The notes beneath the pieces were generated by a model. That model made no database searches. It had not been told where the DNA came from and was given only the letters and a program-made list of their open reading frames with translations. Source: Gemmatimonadaceae bacterium (GTDB lineage Bacteria; Gemmatimonadota; Gemmatimonadetes; Gemmatimonadales; Gemmatimonadaceae). From it: a stretch of DNA of 42,614 nucleotides. Positions within the stretch are counted from its first letter, which is position 1; every line of letters starts with the position of its first letter. The stretch is taken from contig JACDDZ010000002.1 of NCBI GenBank assembly GCA_013816695.1, forward strand, positions 1-42,614, written 5' to 3'. A program made the position numbers and the translations under genes. Shown here one piece after another: positions 7,140 to 15,239 of the stretch.

Positions 7140-8168
7140 ACTAAACGGGATGTTGCAGTAGTCACCGGTGGAGCCGGGTTTATCGGCAGTCACATGGTCG
7201 ACCTTCTGCTTGATCGTGGATACGAAGTACGCGTAATCGATAATCTGTCGGGTGGTCACCAGGAAAACCTCAGGCACCACTCGGATAATCCGAATCTTTC
7301 GTGCACGTGGGCGGATATTCGGCAGCTCGACGCCGATTCGCCAATTTTTGCCGGAGCGCAGGCTGTTTTCCATTTCGCAGGTATCGGCGACATCGTTCCG
7401 TCTATCGAGCGTCCAACAGAATACATGGATACAAACGTCCAGGGTACTGTGCGTGTTCTCGAGTGCGCCCGGAACGCCAAGGTCAAGCGATTTGTGTATG
7501 CGGCGTCGTCTTCATGTTACGGTCTTGCGTCTACGCCTACCCGTGAAGATCATCCGATCGCCCCGCAATATCCCTACGCTCTCTCCAAGTACTTCGGGGA
7601 GCAGGCCGCATTTCACTGGCATAAGGTATACGGTCTAAACGTGAATTCAGTCTGCATCTTCAATGCGTATGGAACTCGTGTGAGGACTACGGGCGCTTAC
7701 GGCGCAGTATTCGGTGTTTTTCTCCGGCAGAAACTTGCGGGAAAGCCGTTCACCGTTGTCGGGGACGGAAGCCAGTCTCGCGATTTTGTGTATGCGTCCG
7801 ATGTTGCCGCGGCATTCCTTGCGGCTGCGGACACCGACGTGATAGGAGAGCGCTTCAACCTCGGCGCTGGAAATCCACAGAGCGTGAACCGGCTCGTCGA
7901 GCTTCTAGGCGGCGAGGTCGTATATGTGCCGAAGCGCCCCGGTGAACCGGATATCACGTACGCAGATATCGGAAAGATTACAAAGGTGCTGGGCTGGAAG
8001 CAGACGGTGAGCTTCGAGGAAGGCGTCGGGAGAATGGTTGCGGACATTCATCATTGGGATGATGCACCGCTCTGGAATCCTGACTCGATTGCTGAAGCGA
8101 CTCGGACCTGGTTCGCGTACATGGGAAAAGCGCAGCCATCGGCAGCCGTAAATCAGGGAGTTTCCTGA
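7137..8168 (+). CDS. NAD-dependent epimerase (UDP-glucose 4-epimerase-like SDR)
   Basis: Extended SDR of 343 residues with intact catalysis: GGAGFIGS (11-18), D35-N36 for NAD ribose, YAASSSCYG (121-129), and Y147/K151 in YALSK. FVYASDVAAAF and NLGAGNPQSV are typical of the GalE/WbpP-like group. The start is GTG, overlapping the end of the pseudogene exactly as the 4985 GTG overlaps the intact epimerase stop. The next gene begins 1 nt after its stop and encodes a heptose-type nucleotidyltransferase-kinase, so an NDP-heptose or its 4-keto derivative is a reasonable substrate. A hexose substrate is equally compatible. Confidence 0.87.
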   Translation: MTKRDVAVVTGGAGFIGSHMVDLLLDRGYEVRVIDNLSGGHQENLRHHSDNPNLSCTWADIRQLDADSPIFAGAQAVFHFAGIGDIVPSIERPTEYMDTNVQGTVRVLECARNAKVKRFVYAASSSCYGLASTPTREDHPIAPQYPYALSKYFGEQAAFHWHKVYGLNVNSVCIFNAYGTRVRTTGAYGAVFGVFLRQKLAGKPFTVVGDGSQSRDFVYASDVAAAFLAAADTDVIGERFNLGAGNPQSVNRLVELLGGEVVYVPKRPGEPDITYADIGKITKVLGWKQTVSFEEGVGRMVADIHHWDDAPLWNPDSIAEATRTWFAYMGKAQPSAAVNQGVS

Positions 8169-8169
8169 C

Positions 8170-9735
8170 GTGACGTTGAGCGACCGGTACCAGCACAAGA
8201 TCAAGACACCCACTGAGCTGCGCGAGATTCTGGGACCGATACCCCGCGCGAGAAAAGCGATCATGTGCCACGGGGTTTTCGACGTAGTCCATCCCGGTCA
8301 TGTCAGGCACCTTATCTATGCGAAAGGGAAGGCGGACATCCTTATCGCCAGCATGACGGCCGATCGGCACATCAACAAAGGTGAGCATCGACCGCATGTA
8401 CCGCAGGATCTTCGCGCGCTCAATCTCGCGGCGTTCGAGGTTGTCGATTACGTCGTGATCGATCCAAACGACAAGCCGCTCGATAACCTCTCTGTCATCC
8501 AGCCTGATTTTTTCGCAAAGGGGTATGAGTACACCTCCGAGGGGTTGCATCCTAACACAGCGGAAGAAGCGCGCGTGGTGGAGGCGTACGGTGGGCAGCT
8601 TATTTTCACGCCCGGCGACATTGTCTATTCCTCCTCGGCGCTGATCAATCTTGCGCCGCCGTCGCTGCGGCTCGAGAAACTCCAGACGGTAATGAGCCGG
8701 CGGGGTGTGACGTTCGAGAGCCTACGAACTACGATGGGGAAGTTCAAGGGCAAGCACGTTCACGTGGTCGGAGACACAATCGTCGACTCGTACACCCACT
8801 GCGCGATGGTCGGCGGCCAGACCAAGACGCCTACGATGAGCGTATTGTTCGAGCGTCGTGTTGATTATCTCGGCGGTGCAGCCATTGTTGCGAAGCACTT
8901 AAAGGCTGCCGGCGCCGACGTGACCCTGTCTACCGTTCTCGGAAACGATGAGCATGGAAGACTGGTCAGGGACGGTCTACGGGAATTCGGCGTAAAACTG
9001 AACGGTATCGTTGATTCGACGCGGCCGACAGTGAACAAGAATGCCGTGGTTGTAGGCGGCTATCGCCTTCTCAAAATCGACACGCTTGATAACGGCTCCA
9101 TCGGCGACCAGATCCTTGGCGAGCTCGTTGGCGCGATCGAAAATACGGATGCCCATGCGGTGATTTATTCAGACTTTCGGCACGGAATATTCAACCGGAG
9201 AACGCTGCCCACGCTTATTTCCGCCATTCCGAAAAATGTATACCGGGTTGCAGACAGCCAGGTGGCGAGTCGATGGGGAAACATCACCGAGTTTCGTGGC
9301 TTCGATCTTATCACCCCAAACGAGCGCGAAGCGCGTTTTGCGCTTGCCGATCAGGACTCCGGAGTTCGCCCTCTTTCCTCAACACTTTATGATGCAGCAG
9401 AGTGCAAGCTCCTAATTTTGAAACTGGGCGAGCGAGGAGTTCTTACCTGCGACAGCCCTAATCACGAAGAGCTGGACAGCTATTTCGTGCTCGACAGTTT
9501 TGCGGACAGGGTGATCGATGCCGTCGGTGCGGGAGATGCGCTGCTCGCATACGCAACGCTGTCAATGCTGGTTGACGCAAACGAAGCGTGTGCGACCATT
9601 CTCGGAATCATGGCTGCCGGACGCGAATGTGAGCTGGACGGGAATGTGCCGATCACTCCGGAGGATGTCCTTGCGAAGCTTGCTTCGATTGAAACGCAGC
9701 TGGATTACGGCGAACGGAGACAATCGATCGCTTGA
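8170..9735 (+). CDS. Bifunctional nucleotidyltransferase-PfkB sugar kinase, HldE-like with reversed domain order
   Basis: A 521-residue fusion. Residues about 28-165 form a cytidylyltransferase-like domain with CHGVFDVVHPGHVRHL (33-48, HPGH at 41-44). Residues about 195-510 form a PfkB kinase with GGAA (235-238) and the DAVGAGDA anion-hole/base motif (450-457). Classical HldE has the kinase first and the nucleotidyltransferase second; here the order is inverted. Together with the GmhA-like isomerase and GmhB it completes heptose 7-phosphate phosphorylation at C1 and NDP activation. Start GTG, one nt after the previous stop. The stop overlaps the next start (TTGA). The nucleotide used (ATP, CTP or GTP) cannot be read from the sequence. 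Confidence 0.85.
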   Translation: MTLSDRYQHKIKTPTELREILGPIPRARKAIMCHGVFDVVHPGHVRHLIYAKGKADILIASMTADRHINKGEHRPHVPQDLRALNLAAFEVVDYVVIDPNDKPLDNLSVIQPDFFAKGYEYTSEGLHPNTAEEARVVEAYGGQLIFTPGDIVYSSSALINLAPPSLRLEKLQTVMSRRGVTFESLRTTMGKFKGKHVHVVGDTIVDSYTHCAMVGGQTKTPTMSVLFERRVDYLGGAAIVAKHLKAAGADVTLSTVLGNDEHGRLVRDGLREFGVKLNGIVDSTRPTVNKNAVVVGGYRLLKIDTLDNGSIGDQILGELVGAIENTDAHAVIYSDFRHGIFNRRTLPTLISAIPKNVYRVADSQVASRWGNITEFRGFDLITPNEREARFALADQDSGVRPLSSTLYDAAECKLLILKLGERGVLTCDSPNHEELDSYFVLDSFADRVIDAVGAGDALLAYATLSMLVDANEACATILGIMAAGRECELDGNVPITPEDVLAKLASIETQLDYGERRQSIA

Positions 9736-10646
9736 AGTCAATCGTCGTGGGCCTAGGTGTTCAGGGTTACAAACGAAAAAAACACGCAGGTGGTGATTTC
9801 ATCGCCGCGGTAGATCCCGTTAACCCCGACGCGGAATACCGTAACCTGCGCGATGTGCCGCTTGATGATTTTGACGCCGCTCTCTGCTGCATTCCCGACG
9901 ACCCGAAGGAAGACGTTCTCGGGTACCTGCTCGAAAGCGGGAAACACGTTCTGGTGGAAAAACCGCTATGGACTGCCGACATTGGCGGCATCGAACGGCT
10001 TGGAGAGCTGGCCGCGAAGAACGAAGCTCTGTGCTACACGGCCTACAACCACAGATTCGAGCCGCACTTTGTCCGAATGCGGGAGCTCATTCAGTCCGAA
10101 GTGCTGGGTCAGGTTTACTCGTGTCGCATGTTCTACGGGAATGGAACAGCACGTCTCGTTCGAGATAGCGTATGGCGCGACCAGGGGGCCGGCGTTCTTC
10201 CAGATCTGGGCTCACACCTTCTTGATACATGCCGTTTCTGGTTTGGCGAGCGTGACTACGACTTCAACGTCGTTTCCGCGCACCGGTTCGAGAATCAGGC
10301 GCCTGACCACGTTGTTATTTCATCCGAGGGCGAAGTGCCCCGGATAGAGCTTGAAATGACCTTGTGCATGTGGCGAAATCATTTTACCTGCGACATTCTT
10401 GCAGAAAACGGTAGCGCGCACATTGAGTCTCTCTGCAAATGGGGGCCAAGCACGTTCACCCATCGCGAACGGGTTGTTCCTGCAGGCCGCCCGCCGGAGG
10501 CAAGCGTTATTCTGGTGCAAGACGACCCAACGTGGGCACTCGAGTACGCCCATTTTAAGCATCTCGTCACTGCATGCACGCGGACGGACTTGAAAGGTGA
10601 TTTCTGGCTGCAGCAGACATTGGGAAGACTGGCGGCATCAGTCTGA
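9732..10646 (+). CDS. Gfo/Idh/MocA-family oxidoreductase
   Basis: NAD(P)-dependent sugar oxidoreductase, 304 residues, a little shorter than average. The Rossmann motif is compact (VVGLGVQG, 5-12), the hallmark EKP is at 76-78, and TAYNHRFEPHF and PDLGSHLLDTCRFWFG mark the substrate domain. Start TTG overlaps the HldE-like stop. The end overlaps the next ATG by one base (TGATG). Such enzymes typically oxidise C3 of a nucleotide sugar or reduce a keto sugar. With the neighbouring epimerases it probably modifies the activated heptose or hexose. The exact reaction is unknown. Confidence 0.83.
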   Translation: MKSIVVGLGVQGYKRKKHAGGDFIAAVDPVNPDAEYRNLRDVPLDDFDAALCCIPDDPKEDVLGYLLESGKHVLVEKPLWTADIGGIERLGELAAKNEALCYTAYNHRFEPHFVRMRELIQSEVLGQVYSCRMFYGNGTARLVRDSVWRDQGAGVLPDLGSHLLDTCRFWFGERDYDFNVVSAHRFENQAPDHVVISSEGEVPRIELEMTLCMWRNHFTCDILAENGSAHIESLCKWGPSTFTHRERVVPAGRPPEASVILVQDDPTWALEYAHFKHLVTACTRTDLKGDFWLQQTLGRLAASV

Positions 10647-11935
10647 TGGTGCAGCAGCCAACCATTGGTTTCGCCGGGATGACGCATCTCGGCCTTGTAT
10701 CCGGAATCGCAGCCGCCGAAAAGGGCTTCCGGGTTGTTTGCTTCGATCCGGACGGCGGCCGCATAAAGGAGCTTTCGTCTGGAGCACTGCCCGTTTCCGA
10801 ACCACAGCTCGACGAACTCTTTCGAAAGAATCGGGAACGACTGGAGTTTTCCGCGAACGCAGAGGCTTTGGTGAAGTGCGATGTCGTATATGTCGCACCT
10901 GATGTTGCAACTGACGACAGCGGAAAGAGCGACTTGGGGACTATCAACGCTCTGCTTACGAATGTTGTCGGTGTCACCACCGAGCGAACTACTATCGTGG
11001 TGTTGGCACAGGTACCGCCTGGATTCACGCGCAGCAAACAGCGCCTGGGACGCTCGCTGTATTATCAAGTCGAAACCCTGATCTTCGGGCGCGCAGTGGA
11101 GCGGGCTCTTTTTCCGGAACGTTACATCGTCGGGTGCGGAGATCCTTCGGAAGCTCTGCCAAGTGCATACAAAACGTTTCTCGAGGCACACGGCTGCCCG
11201 ATTCTGCCAATGCGCTACGAGAGCGCCGAGCTCGCCAAGATCTCGATCAATATGTTCCTCGTCGCTTCAGTAAGCGCCTCGAACACTCTTGCGGAGCTGT
11301 GCGAGAAAATTGGCGCCGACTGGTCGGAAATCGTGCCGTCGCTTCGGCTGGACAAACGCATTGGACCGCACGCGTATCTGACGCCAGGTCTGGGGATTGC
11401 TGGCGGTAACCTGGAGCGCGATCTGGCGACGGTTTGTGACTTTGCTGACAGACACCACACCGACGCAGGCATTGTGCGCGCCTGGATAGCGAACAGCGAA
11501 CATCGGAAAAACTGGGCGGCAGAAACTATCAAGTCCGAGCTGCTCGACGAAAATCCTTCAGCGACGGTTGCAGTATGGGGGCTTGCTTACAAGGAGAACA
11601 CTCATTCGGTGAAGGGTTCTCCGTCGCTTCTTACGATCAGAAATATTCCAGAAACGAACCTGCGTCTTCACGATCCTGTAGTTCCTGCCAACGCTGCAAA
11701 GCATGAACACGCTATTCAGGCAGACTCGCCGATCGACGCGCTCGATCGTGCTGACGCATTGATGATAATGACCCCATGGCCGTTGTACCGGGAAATTGCA
11801 CCCGCCGACATTGCTGCGAAAATGCGTGGACGGCTTGTCCTGGATCCCTACGGCGTATTGAATTGGCGCGACGCCTCAAGAGCCGGGCTGCGGCACATCA
11901 CGCTCGGAAAAACTCCAGTGGCGAAGGAACGCTAG
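10646..11935 (+). CDS. UDP-glucose/GDP-mannose dehydrogenase-family protein lacking the catalytic cysteine
   Basis: 429 residues, family length. The N-terminal NAD domain starts IGFAGMTHLGLVSG (7-20). The middle helix has AELAKISINMF with the conserved K198 and N202. The C-terminal domain contains VAVWGLAYKENTHSVKGSP. In authentic 6-dehydrogenases the nucleophile lies in a GGSC.PKD loop. The corresponding sequence here is GIAGGNLERDL (250-260), with N255 in place of cysteine. Two-step oxidation to a uronic acid would therefore be lost, leaving perhaps a one-step oxidoreductase or another function. It is translationally coupled to the MocA gene and followed 1 nt later by an SDR. Confidence 0.82.
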   Translation: MVQQPTIGFAGMTHLGLVSGIAAAEKGFRVVCFDPDGGRIKELSSGALPVSEPQLDELFRKNRERLEFSANAEALVKCDVVYVAPDVATDDSGKSDLGTINALLTNVVGVTTERTTIVVLAQVPPGFTRSKQRLGRSLYYQVETLIFGRAVERALFPERYIVGCGDPSEALPSAYKTFLEAHGCPILPMRYESAELAKISINMFLVASVSASNTLAELCEKIGADWSEIVPSLRLDKRIGPHAYLTPGLGIAGGNLERDLATVCDFADRHHTDAGIVRAWIANSEHRKNWAAETIKSELLDENPSATVAVWGLAYKENTHSVKGSPSLLTIRNIPETNLRLHDPVVPANAAKHEHAIQADSPIDALDRADALMIMTPWPLYREIAPADIAAKMRGRLVLDPYGVLNWRDASRAGLRHITLGKTPVAKER

Positions 11936-11936
11936 A

Positions 11937-12833
11937 ATGCTTAGGCACCTGAATAGATCGCCGTCGAAGCCATCCCGGGTAGTTGTCCTTGGCACGAACG
12001 GGTTTGTCGGCGGTGCAATAGCGAAGCGACTCCAAACGGACAATGTCGATGTCATCCCAATTACACGGAGGGAGGTCGACCTTCTTGAAGCCGACGCCGG
12101 GGATCGTCTGGCGAGTTTGCTCTCGCCGGAGGATGTATTCGTCGCCGCGTCAGCGATAGCCCCATGCGTTAACAGCACCATGCTTGTCCAGAATACCGTA
12201 ATCATGCGGGCAATCACTGATGCACTTTCAAAGCAGCCGGTGGCACACGTACTGAACGTCAGCTCGGACGCGGTTTATGCGGACAGTACGGAGCCGTTGA
12301 CCGAACTTTCCTTCAGGTCGCCTGAAAGCATCCACGGCGCGATGCACTTTGCGCGCGAGCTTCTGTTTCGCAATACAGTGACCGCGCCTCTGGTCAGTCT
12401 TCGCCCCACTTTGATCTACGGTCCGAGCGACCCGCACAACGGCTACGGACCGAACAGGTTCATACGTCTCGCAAAACAGGGAAGTCCTATAACTCTTTTT
12501 GGAAATGGCGAGGAAAGACGGGACCATGTTTTCATCGACGACGCAGCAGAGCTTGCGGTTCGCCTCATATATATGAGAAGTTGCGGCGAAATTAATATCG
12601 CGACTGGAATGGTGCATTCGTTTCGAGACATCGCCGAGAAGGTCGTGGCGCTATCGGGTGGATCGGTCGCTATCAATACTGTGCCGCGCGTTGGTGAAAT
12701 GCCACATAATGGATTTCGACCCTTTGATCCGGGCGGTACATCGGCTGCATTTCCTGATTTTTCCTACACCTCGTTCGACGATGGCCTGGCCGCTTCGTGG
12801 GCCGCGATGAAGCCGGAAAGGAAGCGTGGCTGA
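11937..12833 (+). CDS. NAD-dependent epimerase/dehydratase-like SDR with altered catalytic motif
   Basis: 298 residues, paralogous to the leftward SDR at 40-840. It has a good Rossmann motif VVVLGTNGFVGGA (15-27), NVSSDAVYAD (107-116) and LRPTLIYGPSDPHNGYGPNRF. At the YxxxK position the sequence is H133-GAM-H137, so both tyrosine and lysine are replaced; the paralogue has Y and H. A shared, unusual active site suggests a common non-standard reaction, or binding without catalysis. Its ATG lies 1 nt after the dehydrogenase stop. The next gene starts 8 nt inside its 3' end. Confidence 0.82.
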   Translation: MLRHLNRSPSKPSRVVVLGTNGFVGGAIAKRLQTDNVDVIPITRREVDLLEADAGDRLASLLSPEDVFVAASAIAPCVNSTMLVQNTVIMRAITDALSKQPVAHVLNVSSDAVYADSTEPLTELSFRSPESIHGAMHFARELLFRNTVTAPLVSLRPTLIYGPSDPHNGYGPNRFIRLAKQGSPITLFGNGEERRDHVFIDDAAELAVRLIYMRSCGEINIATGMVHSFRDIAEKVVALSGGSVAINTVPRVGEMPHNGFRPFDPGGTSAAFPDFSYTSFDDGLAASWAAMKPERKRG

Positions 12834-13479
12834 GGTCAACCTCCTTCGGTCACTGCCGGTTGCAAAAAGAAACGTGAATGCGCGCGCGGCAACCAAAAGC
12901 GCTGACGTAATTCAGAAATCCCGCGAATTTGGCGAGCTGTATTTCGACGGCCCGCGCGACTACGGTTACGGCGGCTACAGGTACGACGGCCGCTGGATTC
13001 CCGTTGCGAGAGACATTGTCCGCCACTTCGATCTGAAGGCTGGCGAGCGGATTCTCGACGTAGGATGTGCGAAGGGATTTCTCGTCAAGGATCTGATGAC
13101 TGTTTGCCCCGGTCTCGAGGCATTTGGTCTTGACATCTCGGAATACGCGTTGAAAAGCTGCGAAGCCGACGTTGTAGGAAGACTCCACCTGGGAAATGCT
13201 GTGAAATTGCCGTTTCCGGACAATTCCTTCAACGCTGTCGTCTCCATCAACACTCTGCATAATCTCGAAGCCGACCTTCTTGCGACAGCACTGACAGAGA
13301 TGCAACGACTTGCGCCTGGGAAGGGTTTCGTTCAGGTGGATGCATACCACAATGAAGCTGAGCGGGAGGCGTTCCTTGACTGGGTTCTCACGGCAAAGTT
13401 CCACGACTACCCGGAAGGATGGATGCGCATGTTTCAACGGGCCGGATACACCGGCGACTGGGCGTGGACTGTCGTCTGA
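12826..13479 (+). CDS. Class I SAM-dependent methyltransferase
   Basis: 217 residues. Motif I is ILDVGCAKG (76-84), followed by LDISEYAL for the acidic SAM-ribose site and LPFPDNSFNAVVSINTLHNL as motif IV/post-II. It is a small soluble enzyme. The N-terminal 60 residues contain RDYGYGGYRYDGRW, seen in methyltransferases of polysaccharide clusters. Start GTG 12826 overlaps the SDR by 8 nt. Likely methylates the sugar made by the upstream block or its precursor; acceptor unknown. Confidence 0.84.
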   Translation: MAEVNLLRSLPVAKRNVNARAATKSADVIQKSREFGELYFDGPRDYGYGGYRYDGRWIPVARDIVRHFDLKAGERILDVGCAKGFLVKDLMTVCPGLEAFGLDISEYALKSCEADVVGRLHLGNAVKLPFPDNSFNAVVSINTLHNLEADLLATALTEMQRLAPGKGFVQVDAYHNEAEREAFLDWVLTAKFHDYPEGWMRMFQRAGYTGDWAWTVV

Positions 13480-13489
13480 AGCGATACAA

Positions 13490-13573
13490 ATGAATCAAGA
13501 GCAACTACCCATGAGGAAATTCTCAATCCTTGGCGGCGGCCAGCTTGTCATGGACTCAAGGCGACTAGGCTAA
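13490..13573 (+). CDS. Possible micro-ORF (27 residues), probably a remnant
   Basis: An ATG frame (MNQEQLPMRKFSILGGGQLV...) fits between the methyltransferase and Nudix genes. The segment KFSILGGGQLV resembles the first beta-strand and glycine turn of a nucleotide-binding fold, so it may be the stub of a lost gene. No strong ribosome-binding site and no homologue known to me. Confidence 0.2.
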   Translation: MNQEQLPMRKFSILGGGQLVMDSRRLG

Positions 13574-13578
13574 GCATT

Positions 13579-14100
13579 ATGTTATTCGCGATGACACCAG
13601 ACTCTTCAGGAGCAGTCAGCGCTGACAAGCCATGGGTTGGGCTTTCACTTTCTGGTGCGAAGTCACTTCGGCCTGATAACGCGGTCGCAGCGCTTCTCGT
13701 GACGGAGGACGGGCGCTACGTGATGCAACTCCGCGACTTGATCCCGAATATTTTCTTCCCCGGGCACTGGGGATGTTTTGGAGGTGGTGTCGTACCTGGT
13801 GAATCGCCGGTCGAAGCGTTGAAGCGCGAACTCAGCGAAGAAATAGAATTTGTCCCGGACGGAGTTAGCGAGTTTACCCGTTTCGACTTCGATTTTTCGA
13901 GGCTCGGGCATTCCGCGGTGTATCGGATTTACTTCGTCGTACGGATTACCGAAAATATAATGAACAAGTTTATCTTACATGAAGGCTCCCGCCTTGCGGC
14001 ATTTACCGGTGAGGAGCTGCTTGATTCGTGCCGCGTTACCCCGTATGACGCGGTGGCCATCTGGATGCATATGAGCGCGCAGCGCTTCAATTCCGCCTGA
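13579..14100 (+). CDS. Nudix hydrolase
   Basis: 173 residues. The Nudix box is nearly complete: G69-x5-E75-x7-R83-E84-L85-x-E87-E88 (GGVVPGESPVEALKRELSEE), with E90 instead of the usual late glycine. FFPGHWGCFGGG precedes it, as in nucleotide-sugar hydrolases of the GDP-mannose mannosyl hydrolase type. It could trim a side-product NDP-sugar or release a sugar phosphate for the thiamine-diphosphate enzyme encoded next. ATG 13579 or the in-frame ATG 13591 could be the start; neither has a strong Shine-Dalgarno site. Confidence 0.82.
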   Translation: MLFAMTPDSSGAVSADKPWVGLSLSGAKSLRPDNAVAALLVTEDGRYVMQLRDLIPNIFFPGHWGCFGGGVVPGESPVEALKRELSEEIEFVPDGVSEFTRFDFDFSRLGHSAVYRIYFVVRITENIMNKFILHEGSRLAAFTGEELLDSCRVTPYDAVAIWMHMSAQRFNSA

Positions 14101-14105
14101 CAATT

Positions 14106-15239
14106 ATGGAAATGCACACACATCAAACACCGACACACGCTGGAATCCTGAAGGCTGGACGATATACAGACGTGCGTGTGCGGAGCGAAGAATCCAAAAC
14201 CGGTGCCGCTCTTTTCGCATTCATGACTCGTCTTCGGATGTGCGAGGAAGCGCTTATACAGGAATATCATCCTGCCGACGAGATGCGTTGCCCGGTGCAT
14301 TTTTGTGTGGGGCAGGAAGCTGTTCCCGCTGCGTTGTCTTTGCTGCTCGACGACGAGGATTACCTATTCAGTCACCACCGCTCGCACGGTTACTACCTCG
14401 CCAAGGGCGCTCCAATGGATGCGCTGTTCGCTGAGCTGTACGGAAAAGCGACTGGCGCAAACGCCGGACTTGCGGGTTCGCAGGACATCTCGTATCAGGC
14501 CCGGAACTTTTATAGCGGCGCGATTCTGGCGGGCGCAGTCGGAATTTCCGTGGGAGCGGCCTTGGGCCTGCAGCTTCAGGGAAAGCGGCACGTGGCTGTT
14601 TGCGGATTCGGTGAATCTGCTACGGACGAAGGCATCTTCTGGGAAGCAGTCAACTATGCCGCCGTTGCAAAACTTCCAGTCGTGTTCGTGTGCGAAAACA
14701 ACAATTACTCGGTGTTTTCACCGCAACTCAAACGCCAGGCGCATGATAATTTGAGTGCGCGCGTCGCGACTTTTGGTGTCAGAAGCACTGCCGTGTTTGG
14801 TAACGACGTAATGGAAGTGCACCGGGTCCTCGAGCGTGAAATTGCGGCGGCCCGCGCCGGCGAAGGGCCAGCCTTCGTGGAGGCTTTTACGTACCGATGG
14901 AGCGGCCACTGTGGCCCAACGAGTGATGATCTTGTCGGATATCGTGACGCCGCTGATCTCGATGCGTGGAAACAGAACTGCCCGATCAGGCTGCTTGAGG
15001 ACTCGATGAGCCTTTCAGGATTTTCCAACGAAAAACTGAAGGACGAAGTCGTGAAGGAAGCTGCGGCCGAAATCGCGGCCTCTTTTGCCTCTGCCAAGTC
15101 CGCGCCTTTCCCCGACCCCCCTGACTGGAGCACACTAAACATGAGCAGTTCCTCGCCGCTCGCGGACGAATTACTCGCCGAGTTCGACACTGCTGATTTT
15201 GATGCGCAGCAGGAGTTTCGCCAAGCGGTCGGCTACTGA
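14106..15239 (+). CDS. Thiamine-diphosphate-dependent dehydrogenase E1 component, alpha subunit-like
   Basis: 377 residues, 2-oxoacid dehydrogenase E1-alpha fold. HHRSHGYYLAKG (90-101) and the cofactor-binding region FGESATDEGIFWEAVN (168-183) with ENNNYSV (197-203) are clear. The metal-binding GDG of the family reads G169-E170-S171, a conservative D-to-E change. It is coupled by TGATG to the beta subunit. No E2 or E3 lipoyl component is present, so the pair probably does not oxidise a 2-oxoacid in a classical complex. A transketolase-like or acyl-transfer reaction on a sugar is a plausible inference given the neighbours. Confidence 0.84.
   Translation: MEMHTHQTPTHAGILKAGRYTDVRVRSEESKTGAALFAFMTRLRMCEEALIQEYHPADEMRCPVHFCVGQEAVPAALSLLLDDEDYLFSHHRSHGYYLAKGAPMDALFAELYGKATGANAGLAGSQDISYQARNFYSGAILAGAVGISVGAALGLQLQGKRHVAVCGFGESATDEGIFWEAVNYAAVAKLPVVFVCENNNYSVFSPQLKRQAHDNLSARVATFGVRSTAVFGNDVMEVHRVLEREIAAARAGEGPAFVEAFTYRWSGHCGPTSDDLVGYRDAADLDAWKQNCPIRLLEDSMSLSGFSNEKLKDEVVKEAAAEIAASFASAKSAPFPDPPDWSTLNMSSSSPLADELLAEFDTADFDAQQEFRQAVGY

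Noticed and set aside
10379..11191. 270-residue leftward open frame
   Set aside because: It lies antisense to the MocA and dehydrogenase-like genes, which have clear family motifs; its composition looks like antisense shadow.
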